Of a stretch of DNA of 35,057 nt, positions 21,287-31,975 are shown piece by piece. The translations under genes and the position numbers were made by a program. Numbering within the stretch: the stretch's first letter is position 1; every line of letters starts with the position of its first letter. Below the pieces are notes generated by a model. The model worked only from the letters and a program-made list of their open reading frames with translations, did not search any database and had not been told where the DNA came from. Origin of the DNA: Apostichopus parvimensis (taxonomy: Eukaryota; Echinodermata; Holothuroidea; Aspidochirotida; Stichopodidae); the NCBI GenBank assembly GCA_000934455.1, contig KN883608.1:116228-151284 (forward strand). Direction: 5' to 3'.

Positions 21287-24200
21287 CTATTCTTCTTGGA
21301 TTGTTTCATCTTTCTCTTCATCTTGTTTCTCGCCTCCGTTCTCATCCTGATAAAGGAAATTGGAAATGAAACAGTTTTAAAACGATGCAAAAACTTTTTT
21401 TGCTTTACAAGAATGTTGAAGGTAGTATAAACTGTAATAAATTAAATGATGCCCACTTGGTTGAGTTTTTGTAATTACCATGAAAGGTTAGATGTAATAA
21501 ATGTTGCTATATCTATAATGAAAACATTATCAACCTCTTTGTACATGCAACCTCTGATACATCATGACAAGGGATGNNNNNNNNNNNNNNNNNNNNNNNN
21601 NNNNNNNNNNNNNNNNNNNNNNNNNNNNNNNNNNNNNNNNNNNNNNNNNNNNNNNNNNNNNNNNNNNNNNNNNNNNNNNNNNNNNNNNNNNNNNNNNNNN
21701 NNNNNNNNNNNNNNNNNNNNNNNNNNNNNNNNNNNNNNNNNNNNNNNNNNNNNNNNNNNNNNNNNNNNNNNNNNNNNNNNNNNNNNNNNNNNNNNNNNNN
21801 NNNNNNNNNNNNNNNNNNNNNNNNNNNNNNNNNNNNNNNNNNNNNNNNNNNNNNNNNNNNNNNNNNNNNNNNNNNNNNNNNNNNNNNNNNNNNNNNNNNN
21901 NNNNNNNNNNNNNNNNNNNNNNNNNNNNNNNNNNNNNNNNNNNNNNNNNNNNNNNNNNNNNNNNNNNNNNNNNNNNNNNNNNNNNNNNNNNNNNNNNNNN
22001 NNNNNNNNNNNNNNNNNNNNNNNNNNNNNNNNNNNNNNNNNNNNNNNNNNNNNNNNNNNNNNNNNNNNNNNNNNNNNNNNNNNNNNNNNNNNNNNNNNNN
22101 NNNNNNNNNNNNNNNNNNNNNNNNNNNNNNNNNNNNNNNNNNNNNNNNNNNNNNNNNNNNNNNNNNNNNNNNNNNNNNNNNNNNNNNNNNNNNNNNNNNN
22201 NNNNNNNNNNNNNNNNNNNNNNNNNNNNNNNNACATGACAAATCCAGAGTTTATGTAGTACCTCAAATTACCAAACTTTAAATCCCACCCACAACTGGCA
22301 AGATATAAATCAGACACAATCAACGACGACATGATGACGACTACATAACAACAATAATAATAACAATAAAAACAATAATAACAACATGAATAATAACAAG
22401 AACAAGAACAATAAAATAATATTAATAATTAGAGTGGAAGTAGTCTAGATGTTAAGTGTGTACCATTTTGTTCTTATTACTTTTGCTTTTTTTTTGTTCT
22501 GGTAGGGAAGGAATGTGGGAAAGAAGCAAACTAGAGGGATACAACAGTCAAGGGTACATGGTGAGGTAAAATAAATCAAACACATGTTTCTCCATAAAGA
22601 TTTTTTTAATCAATTTGGAAAAGAATGGAGGATGTACCTTTTTCTCTGAGTTCGATTCATCTTCAGCCACTTGCTTTGCTTTCTGTTGCTCTCTTTTCTT
22701 CCTGTCTGCATTTATCATCGCAAAGAAGTCTTGCTCGGCCCTGGCTACTGGATCTTCCTCATTGGCGGAACCGCCCTCCTCATCATCCTGGTAGTCGAAA
22801 TGAGACAGAGAAATGATATTAAGAAGTGGACTAACACATAAACACTCTAGGCAGTGCTATGGTCGAGTGGATAAGGGCGGTGCCATTAGAAACAATGAAA
22901 CATATCGTCTGGGAGGTCATGGGTTCGATTCCATGGCCGGCCAAAGTAATGCTGAACTTTTCATCTAGGAAAAGTCCATCTTTTTCCAATCTGATTTGGT
23001 TTTCCAAATTACAAAAATAAAAAAATTCCAGAATAAGAACTGTAAATTGGCTAACCACCGGAAGATAGTGTAAGTGTAAGACGCAATACAATCGGCTTCT
23101 CCCACATACACATGTGGCTGCTTTATAACTGCCTTTTCAGGCTCATTATTATTATACATTTCCACCTTTGTATAAACTTCCTTTGCCACTCCACCAACTC
23201 TCGCTCTCTTAAATAGAGTCATACAGAAGATAGATAAACAAGTATCCTTCAATATTTCATTTAATGTTGATGGTAGTTAAGTTATACTTTTCTCACCTGG
23301 TCACCTTGTGCACTCTGGCCAGCTCTCTTTAGTCTCAGTTCCCTCTGCCTAGACTCCAGTATTTTCTCTCTCTTGGTCTCCCGATCAAACATGGCTGTCA
23401 CCAACACCTTTTCGTTTCTCTGCATGGTACATAGACTGTCGGAGAGTTCTAGTAGGGTGGTAGTACCTGTATGTGATCCTGTAGCAATCAGTCTGCCCTG
23501 GTCCTGTACTCTCAAACTGTGAAGAGCTTCATCGCAGACCTAGACAAAATCGCGGTTACAGATATAAATGATACCAATTAGATACTTGCACATTTGCAAC
23601 AAGACATCAGATCTGAATTAGAAGGATAATAAGTCATTACAAAGAAACAAAAATGAAAAGAGAAAAATATTACTCCTCAAAGCTCAAGGACTCGCAAAGA
23701 CGTTCAAATAAGCCTTCCCTTCTACATGAGACATCATGCAAGTGAGCAATCTTGTCTGTGAGTTTTGGGGAAAACTCTTTGATCCTTAGCACTACACTGA
23801 ATAAGATGAAGAAAGCAGAAGGTACAGTTGACAGCTTCACAATCCACTTGTAGAATGCCGTATCATAATCTTCTTCAGCTAAAGCATGCATTATTTGTAT
23901 ACCAAATACATGAAAGAATTGCTCACGAATTTAGTTACCCTCTTCTGTGTCATGTGAAACTTCACCAAATTAAGTTTACCTCTATTATACGTCAAAACAT
24001 TATCAGAATGTCGACATAGAACTATACAAAGTTTACCATGGCATCTGAAATAATCGTAATACTCTATGGTACAAGGCTACAGACACTACTTTATCTCACA
24101 ACAATGTATAATAAAATATATATATACTGTGTACATGTCTTACTGTTAACTGACCTGTAGGCTAAGGGTAGGATCGTTCTGTTTGAAGAGATAATCCCAC

Positions 24201-27200
24201 ACGTCCAGTGTACCGTCCATTTTGGTGGTGAAGAATACTGATGGCCTGACAGGACTCCAACACCCATCGGTCATGTACGACATGTGGTACCTGCATTAAA
24301 GATACATCGAAATCAAACTTATTTTCGTTGCACCTGTTGTAACTTGGGACTTCCAAAACATGAAGGGAGCAACTTGCATGTACTAGAAATATGGTAAATT
24401 GAGCATGATTCCTGATATGATGGTTTTTATAGAGAAATATTTGATACGCAGCCCCCCCCCCCAATCTGTATTGTCTGTCCGTCTTTACACAAATGCTTCC
24501 TACAATGATATAATTGATACAGCTCTAATGCTGGTTTTTTTATAAAGTGATGCTACTTTGCACTGAACTCTCAATCACATTAATTTCTATTCTAAATTCT
24601 TCCATTGGGTTCATAAGTTGTGGGTCATTATCACTCCAGTTTTCAAAGCACTAAGAAAATAATATTTTTTAAATAAGAATGTTCACAGAGGTCAATCAAA
24701 TGCATCAATTGTATTCAATGTAACATATGCCAAAATGCAAATGCACTTTAGAAAGCTGCAGTGGAACAATGTTAGTTGACTTCATAGTAAACAAAAGTAC
24801 TTGTCGCTGATATTCATAATACTTGTGTTAGAAATGAACAGCCAGATTCCTTATATATTTTTTAAAATTTGATTTATTATTTGATTTATTTACTTATTTT
24901 TTTTATATGGTGAAGGACCAACACTGAAGAAAATAACATCTTACTTTGTCCACATTATTGAAGATTCCCTGATGTCCTCAGACCAAATCTATAAATAAAA
25001 AGATGAATTAATAATAGTTAATTAGTCATGTTTAAAGTACCAACCGCAAGGGTAAAAAATGGAACCTTGTAGATTTCACAGGTATTAAAAGAAATATAAT
25101 GTATTTCATGAGGATTGAAAGTAGTTATTGTTCTGCTGACACTGTAAGTTTCACTATTTATTTTGTCTTTGTTTTCAAAATAAGTAGATTGAAATAAATG
25201 GAAAACATGGCTTTTATATATGAAACAGATAATTGCATTGGCTGTCAAACTTGCAATTTTTCACCTCAAGTAAAGAGATTTCATGTAATTATTTTGCATT
25301 TTTTGAGTAGTTAGCAATGTTGTGTCATTGAAAAAGAAAGAAAAGTGGCACAGATACATGAACCTGGGATTTTAAATTTTGCATATAACCTTCTGATGTC
25401 ATGTTTCCCATGAAGTGAACACCACATTTATAAATGATGTAGCTGAAATTCTTTTAAATGTCTATTGAAAATGTGATTATGATCAATACAACTTGTCCCC
25501 TGCCCCCCCCTCCCCTCAAAAGAAAAATCCCTTTAAAGTTTTACACATCAAGAAATCGCCACTTGTGGAGAAGGATTACTTTCTTACATAAACCTGAGAA
25601 CAGGAATGGTTAAACACATTTGAGGTCTTCAAAGTTATTCATTATTGAATTATCACAGATTTGACTTATTTCAAGATGGATCATTGTTATAAATAGCAAC
25701 AATAAAACTTAGTAATGAAAACCTGACAAAAAGAATGAGCCAAATTTAGCAACGGAAGAAGTACTGCTTACTCTTGCTGTCCAATCCCCCACGGTCAGGA
25801 AATTCTTAGGGAAGAATGGATTTCTTTGCAGCGAGTAGACAGGTCCGATGTGTTCCTTGTAAACTGCTACTATTTTCTCTGCTGGTGTCTTTGCCTTTCT
25901 GTTGCAAGAGATGATGGTTCCTTGCTCAGTACCGACCATGAACTTTGTTGGCTGACAAGAACAAAATGTGGATATCGGTACAGATTGTGACAACTTTATT
26001 GGTTTCCTCAGAGTGGCAAAAAAAAACAAATTTCTTTTTCAAGAAAGCAAAAAGCAATTTTAAGAAGCAATACATAAGATAACACTAGAACCAATTTACA
26101 GTGGTACAGAAGTCATTCACTATTGACACATCCTTTATAATTTAAGTATTTAAATGAACATGAATTATTTCAAATAATTCAATAAACGAGATGAGAAAAG
26201 AAAGGTACTATTGACTCACAATCGTAGGTTCATACTCCAGAGCTAGGACTCCCTGTGCATTCTCCACTTTGCCTTTCTTTGTTGGATCCATATACAGTTT
26301 CTCTGTTGGTTCCCCTAGCTTTCTGATATCCCACCACAATACCTGAAACAGAAAAGAAATGGGTTGTATTTAATTCCAACTTTAATTATTGTCCTGATTC
26401 AAGTCACAATGAGATACAAAATAAGATCAATTAACAGTTGAATATCCTAGAGTAATGTTGACTTCCTTACCAATAAACAAAAATTAACATGACATTCTGT
26501 ATGGATGCTCTGAAGAATTTCTTTCAAATAGACAGTATTAAAACAGCCTTGTCATATAAAAAGATAACAGATTATAATATGCAAAGTACGATAGGCCTGC
26601 TTTCATTTGCTATGAAACGATTGTAGGTCTACACAGGGGTGTTGATGCTTGTTTCTCAAGCCTTTAAACTTCTCTTTTGACATCATTAATGCAAACAAAA
26701 TAAACTTGTGTATTTATGTGTCAAAGTGTATTTCCTTGGTGAAAGATGCTATAATACAAACAAAACCTACTGCCTACATGTTTTTTAAACAAATTTTCTC
26801 TTAAAAACCTTCTCATCCACAAACTCAAATATTAAACATTTTACAGCATTAATATACTGTGTTCTTCATCCTTCACATTTTGCCACCTATTTACAACAGC
26901 AATCCATTATCTTCAGCACACAAGCATAGTTTAACCTCTTAATCTACAACCTGTTTCTTCATTTTTCCCTCCCATTATTTATTCATTGTTACCTGTCCGT
27001 CTGTCGATGCTGAGAAACACTCAGTGCCAGTCTTTGATTGCAGCCAGATGGTCTTGTAGACTGGGTCGTGATGACTGTGTTCTACCGGTGACATCTCCAC
27101 GGCCTGAGAACCTTTCCTTGTGTCCCAAAATGCTAATTGGAAGGAAGGAAGTCATTGATTGATTGATTTTAATATATGTTTATAGAAGTTTCTTCTGTGT

Positions 27201-30200
27201 TGATCACACATTATTAGCTTCCTAAAATTATTTTACTAAATGTTTCCAAAGGGTACTTTCTTGCATGGTCTCTATAGAAAGCATTATTCCCAGAAATTAT
27301 GAATGGTGACTTCACAAACTAACTGTTTAGTCATCACTTCAAGACAATGGTCTGAGGATGATGGTCTGATCATAGCTTATCACCTTTGGTCATTCTGATA
27401 GAATTGTCTTTTTAATTATACAAACCTTGCATACAGTAACTTTTTAGCAAATCAATTATAATTTTTTAGAAAACTTTGTAAAGAAAATAGAAATATGATG
27501 ACTGGCTCCCTGACTAAATCATTGTCCAGGTCCATCTATATAACATGAAGAGTCCATTATTAGACAGCTAAGCAATGGTACCTTTGATTAATTTCTTACT
27601 CTTTTTGAAATATTTTACACCATAGAGTTGCTGCATGTATATAAACTGGCTTTCTCTTCCCCATGCAAGGATGTTTCAAGCCAAGTATTCATACAATATA
27701 TATATAAATACATACTGTACTGTATTTTATTTGAATGGAACCCTTTAGTAATATCAATCTATTTACAAGGCATGATGCTAACAACAAATATCACTCACCG
27801 ACTTGTCCATTATAGCAGCCACCGATCAATACGTGAACATCTTTGGGATTGTATTCTAAGCATACAAGTGGAGACACTGGCTTCAATGTAAATTCTGGCT
27901 TATTGGGATTTTCTGATGGAATGAAAAGATAGTAGTATCATTAGTTTAGTATTGCTCAAAAAAATCAATCACATGCAGCTTAACTTTCCATCAAAGATAC
28001 CTATACACACACACCATCTGAAGATGCTACATGTTGGAAATTTGAAAGTAAAATTGCAGTTTACAAAGTACTGATAAAAAAGCATGAAGCATGTATACGT
28101 GACTTTTGGGAAGGCTGTTCAAACCCCCCAAAAAAGCATAAACATATCTTGTAGATATCAAGCATAGCTCTGGACATATTTAATTATTTAAATTAAACAT
28201 TCCACTTGCCAACAAATTCACCAAGGTTGATGGTGCTTCGTTCCATACTAACATATTTGGCTCCAAAAATTGTGCAAGTTGGTAGAGAGAAACTTTATCA
28301 GTTACTGACAATGAAAACTGCTGGTCTCAAAATAACATGCAATGTTATAAAGGCAAGTTTTGTTGTCCATGGTAGTATTACAGGCCTACACCTTGTGCTA
28401 ATATAGGTTTGACAAAAACAAACAGACATGTTTCATGGTTTTAAACATTTAAAGTGACAAACAGACAAAACAAATTTAGAGAATGTTTCCCGAGTTCAAG
28501 CACATTTAGTTTGCCAGGAGACATTCTGTGGCAAACAAAACCCAACTGTGTCAAGAATTATCTCAGAAAACTGTTACAACATATCTCACCGATATCCCAA
28601 ATGTATGAATCGAGGCTGATATCAGCTGGAGACCTCTGGAATTCTAAATTGGAATAAGCCACAGCTAACTTCTTTGCACCATCTGGGTACCATGACAAGT
28701 GAGTAGCAGTTCGTTTTATTTCATTTGGATCCCTAGAAAGAAATTAAAGTACACAACAGAATGCTCTTCATTAGTTTAAAAATAAATAAATAACAAAACA
28801 AAAAAACAAAAACAAAAAAAGATAAGAAGATAAGAAGAACAATTTTAAGCACCAATCTGGTGGAACTAATAATTCATTTGCCACTACACAAAATAGCAAG
28901 ATTTATGTTATGAAATGCATACAATCCATATGTGATTCATTACAATAGAAACAGTTGAATGTAGTCACCTAAACACATTAATGGTTTTTGCAGATGGTGT
29001 CTCTTCTGTTTCTTCTATCTCCAAATCAGCAAAGTAGTCTTGGTAAATATCTATGGCATTATTCTGTCTAATGCAGTGTTCCATGACCTGTGAAATATGA
29101 ACAGATATTCAACTTTTAATCTTTTCTTTTTAATTCTGACAAGATTGTGGAAATCTGAATGACACAAAATCATCAGAACACAGCAAAGAATGGGTTGTTA
29201 CTCGTTTCAGAAATAACTTTACTAGTCTGCAACATATTATGCATAATTTAGCGACATTTTGTGTATGTTATATCCAGATACTTTTAAGAAAGGGTACATT
29301 ATCAATAGGAACAATAATTTTGAGCTTTTCTTCTTGTATCTATACTAGCCTAGGCTGTTCCTTTCTTCACACTATATGCAATTTCATACTGGAACTTAAA
29401 TACGTCAAATAAACTCCATGCATTGATACATCAAATAAAGGAAAGCTTACACTGCCCAATTGTTGAATTGTCGTGATGTACATTTCGTCCTTTTCAACTT
29501 TCTTTCGGAATCTGAGAACTTGCTCCACTTCTTGGGGATTGACATCTTTGGGCCATCCACCTTCGACATGGTTTATGCCTCTGGTATCTGTTTCAAATCT
29601 CTCTGTGTTGACCTGCAATACGAAGGTTGACACAGACGGTGAGGATACAAGCTGCATGTGACTCGTTGCTTAGCATAAATTGGAAAAGAAGAAACCACAA
29701 TGTATCCCTCACTATCAGCTTCCCATGGTGTATTGCATTCAGTGACGAGATAAATTGGAATATTTTAAAAAAATGAGCGGTTGGGATGTAAGGTACAGAG
29801 CAGCTACATAGGGTATAATAAAAAGAAAAATTCAATGAAATAAAATAAAATTGTTTTTCAAGGATGATTTTTTAATCGTTCTTTTTTAAATCACAAACTA
29901 ATACAATGAAAGAAGACTTGTGTGATCAATTAATGTCAGTACTAAGTTGACCCTCTGAGAAAATTGCCATCGTCAACAAGTTACAAAACTTTAGAAAATG
30001 CAAAAATGTTTGCGATATGCATGTGCTGACAAAGTAAGTATTTTACTTTAATAGCATCATGCAGTTAATTGACGATTACAAAGTCACTGCAGCAGTCTGT
30101 AATGTGCAAAGACACATACCAAATTTCAGCTGTATAATTGCTTTAAATGTCTCTCTTATTTAATGTTCATTTCTTACCTCATGTTCACTCATTTCCTGAA

Positions 30201-30360
30201 CACATTGTATCCCTCTGTCAACTGGATTTTTTTCGACAAAGTTCTGCAAGAGGCTTTCATCTGGTAAGATGTCAACATGCAACTCAGCAGGTCTGTCAGC
30301 AAAGTTGCACTGTCTACCAAACTCACTTCTCTTTTTGGTATAAACATATACAATCTCCAT
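21287..30360 (-). CDS. DNAI2: Axonemal dynein intermediate chain 2 (DNAI2), 13 coding exons
   Basis: WD-repeat intermediate chain of the ciliary outer dynein arm (Chlamydomonas IC2/ODA6 family). Exons in transcript order: 30360-30178, 29612-29451, 29087-28969, 28732-28590, 27912-27799, 27132-26993, 26342-26220, 25951-25772, 24988-24945, 24290-24155, 23539-23297, 22787-22638, 21346-21287. Phases all agree and give 598 residues (human 605). The N-terminus [20 protein letters not shown] and [13 protein letters not shown] are family hallmarks. WD repeats span roughly 150-520, with blocks [58 protein letters not shown] and [10 protein letters not shown]. The tail from about 530 is charged ([33 protein letters not shown]) and ends Glu/Lys-rich. 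ACCATGG gives a good start. A sequence gap between the last two exons could hide an extra exon, although the join is in frame. Confidence 0.95.
21577..22232. other. Assembly gap (656 N)
   Basis: An unbroken run of N lies in the last coding intron of DNAI2. Open frames called across it are artefacts. Confidence 1.
22345..22430. repeat. AAT/AAC trinucleotide microsatellite
   Basis: Imperfect (AAC)n, (AAT)n and AAG units occur next to the assembly gap. Low complexity there probably contributed to the gap. Confidence 0.8.
22850..23030 (+). mobile_element. tRNA-derived SINE-like element (type II tRNA head)
   Basis: A head at about 22853-22945 has an A-box-like TGGTCGAGTGGATAAGG and a B-box-like GGGTTCGATTCC flanked by CATGG/CCATG pairing. 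The long variable region recalls tRNA-Ser or tRNA-Leu, but the anticodon stem is degenerate, so it is not a functional tRNA. Downstream come CTTTTC/GAAAAG and CCAA/TTGG hairpins and an A-rich tail (ACAAAAATAAAAAAATT). It lies in a DNAI2 intron, antisense to the gene. No target-site duplication was identified. Confidence 0.55.
23670..23891 (-). other. Unassigned 73-codon open frame inside a DNAI2 intron
   Basis: A minus-strand frame with balanced amino-acid composition (for example [39 protein letters not shown]) lies between DNAI2 exons 10 and 11. An acceptor-like TGCTTTAG precedes it. It matches no part of DNAI2. It could be a gene or transposon fragment, an alternative terminal exon, or chance. 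I do not recognise it. Confidence 0.2.
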
Positions 30361-30379
30361 GGTTTCAAGCTTGAAGGCT
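30178..30379 (-). other. DNAI2: DNAI2 first coding exon with 5' UTR
   Basis: An acceptor TCAG ends at 30380, 19 bases upstream of the ATG, so part of the 5' UTR must lie in an upstream exon. A donor AAAC|GTAAGA on the minus strand at 31598 is the best candidate for the end of that non-coding exon, which would then start in the shared promoter region and leave a first intron of about 1.2 kb at 30380-31598. That intron shows no other feature. Confidence 0.5.
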
Positions 30380-31599
30380 CTGATTTAAAAAATGGAGATA
30401 GAAGTACAAATTAAGATGAAACTGTTGTCAAGTATATATAGAATTAAATTAAATTGAATAGGTATTGATTCTACCTGGTTAATGCTGGTAGATCCTCACA
30501 GGGTAGGTGAATAACAAATTGAGTATTTATAGAATTAATTCAAGAGAAATTAGCTTAGACCAAACATTGTTGTGATTGTAATGATGCAACAGACCAAATA
30601 TTGGTCACCCAGCATTTGCAGTAACTTGTTGTAAATATATCTAAGACTTATGCAAGGAACCTTGGCAAAGATTTTTGCTAATGGCAATCAAGTTTTTGGA
30701 CTAATCAAAGTAAATACAAGAAACCAGTTTCCCAACAGAGATATTACTATTCATCATAAATCTAGGCTAATTCAAGTTACATTTCTGATACACAGTGCTT
30801 TAAAGACTCAAAGTTTTATCCTTGTTAATTTGAAACTTAATTGGGCAGCTCCTCACATCTGAGTACCCAAATATTTACCCACAAATTTCGCTTTGATCAT
30901 ATTGCTATAGGTTCTTGGGCCTAACTACCTAGGCTAGCCTATTGTAGTTCACAATATAAACACTTTTCTGTTTCATACCTTGCCATTTGATACAGTCAAA
31001 GGACATTTGTGCAATACCTATTATACACACTTGTGGGAAATTAAATAATTTTATGAAATGAGAAATCTTGGAATTTCAAAATGAGTGAAAGTTTTTGACA
31101 AGTCCAATTTGCTAGTTCAGTCTTTAGTTTGTCATAGCCTAATTGAACCCACAACACTATCCTACTGTAAAAACACACCAAGAGGGTTCAAGAAGTATAC
31201 AACAAGGGTGATAGGAAAAGAAAAGATAATACTATTAATAGGTTACTGGGATCCTTAAATTTCTGACTGGGTCTCAACATTCCCTTCATTAATTATTTGG
31301 AAATCAAAACCAAGTCATTTCCAAAGTAGAATGCTAGCCTAGTACAAAGTGACATTTGACTTCATATTACGACAGTCAGACTATGCAAACTTGAGTTAGG
31401 CTTACAAACACTCAGTCTAATGAGCTGTATTTTGCCTAAACCTTAGTTACGTTCGACTAACTTAGTCCCTAGGCCATGTATAAAGCTATAGGCCTAGCCT
31501 AGGAATAACGTTAGGCTATGCAGACTCAGTGCAACAAATTAGGCAAGCCTTGGAATAACGCTTTATTTTCTCCTCAAAAAGGTACAAACAGCTCTTACG

Positions 31600-31975
31600 T
31601 TTAATTTAATAGCGATACACCGGTTATCTATCACTTTTCGCCAAACCTCATCAAGCAAAACTGTGAAGTTGTCTTAGATCAAGTTCGCTAACTTGATTCT
31701 GCAAAGGGCAATAACTTCACTTAGCGACAAGTTGCTAAGGGTAAAGGTCATCCAACTAACTATATGGAACTTGAAGATACAACAAACCTACGGATGGTGG
31801 TATTTCAAACTAGTACTAAGTAGGAGATTACATTATTTTTGTGCATAAATTATGAAATTTATATTTTTATTAATGTGTTTGTGATGTCAATATATTTTTA
31901 ACGCAAAAACAAAAGCTTAATAATATTAAAACTTTATACTGCATAAGGCACTTGACTGCTCAGACGGAAATAAAG
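31600..31975. promoter_or_regulatory. Divergent promoter between DNAI2 and the downstream + gene
   Basis: The two transcripts point away from each other, and only about 370 bases separate the likely DNAI2 first exon from the next start codon. The segment contains a candidate RFX X-box (31731-31746) and ends in AAGATGGCGAC, which resembles a YY1 site over the start codon of the plus-strand gene. No TATA box is evident. Confidence 0.5.
31731..31746. promoter_or_regulatory. Candidate RFX X-box
   Basis: GTTGCT-AAG-GGTAAA fits the X-box pattern GTTNCY, a spacer of up to three bases, then RGNAAC, with one mismatch at the last base. It overlaps an inverted repeat CTTAGC/GCTAAG at 31720-31738. Known biology: RFX factors drive axonemal genes such as DNAI2. 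Confidence 0.4.

Larger units (their letters stand above)
21347..30177 (-). other. Introns of DNAI2
   Basis: Twelve introns lie between the coding exons listed for the gene; all have GT donors and AG acceptors on the minus strand. The intron at 21347-22637 holds the assembly gap and a microsatellite, the one at 22788-23296 holds the SINE-like element, and the one at 23540-24154 holds a 73-codon minus-strand open frame. The others (24291-24944, 24989-25771, 25952-26219, 26343-26992, 27133-27798, 27913-28589, 28733-28968, 29088-29450, 29613-30177) show only short AT runs and C tracts at 24452-24462 and near 25505. Confidence 0.7.

Noticed and set aside
21446..22332. Five long open frames across the N run
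   Set aside because: They consist almost wholly of undetermined bases.
22853..22945. Functional tRNA-Ser or tRNA-Leu gene
   Set aside because: The anticodon and acceptor stems do not pair; the A/B boxes and A-rich tail fit a SINE better.
25709..25771. Extension of DNAI2 exon 8 beyond its donor
   Set aside because: Conserved protein stops at DWTAR with donor GTAAGC and resumes at IWSED in the next exon.
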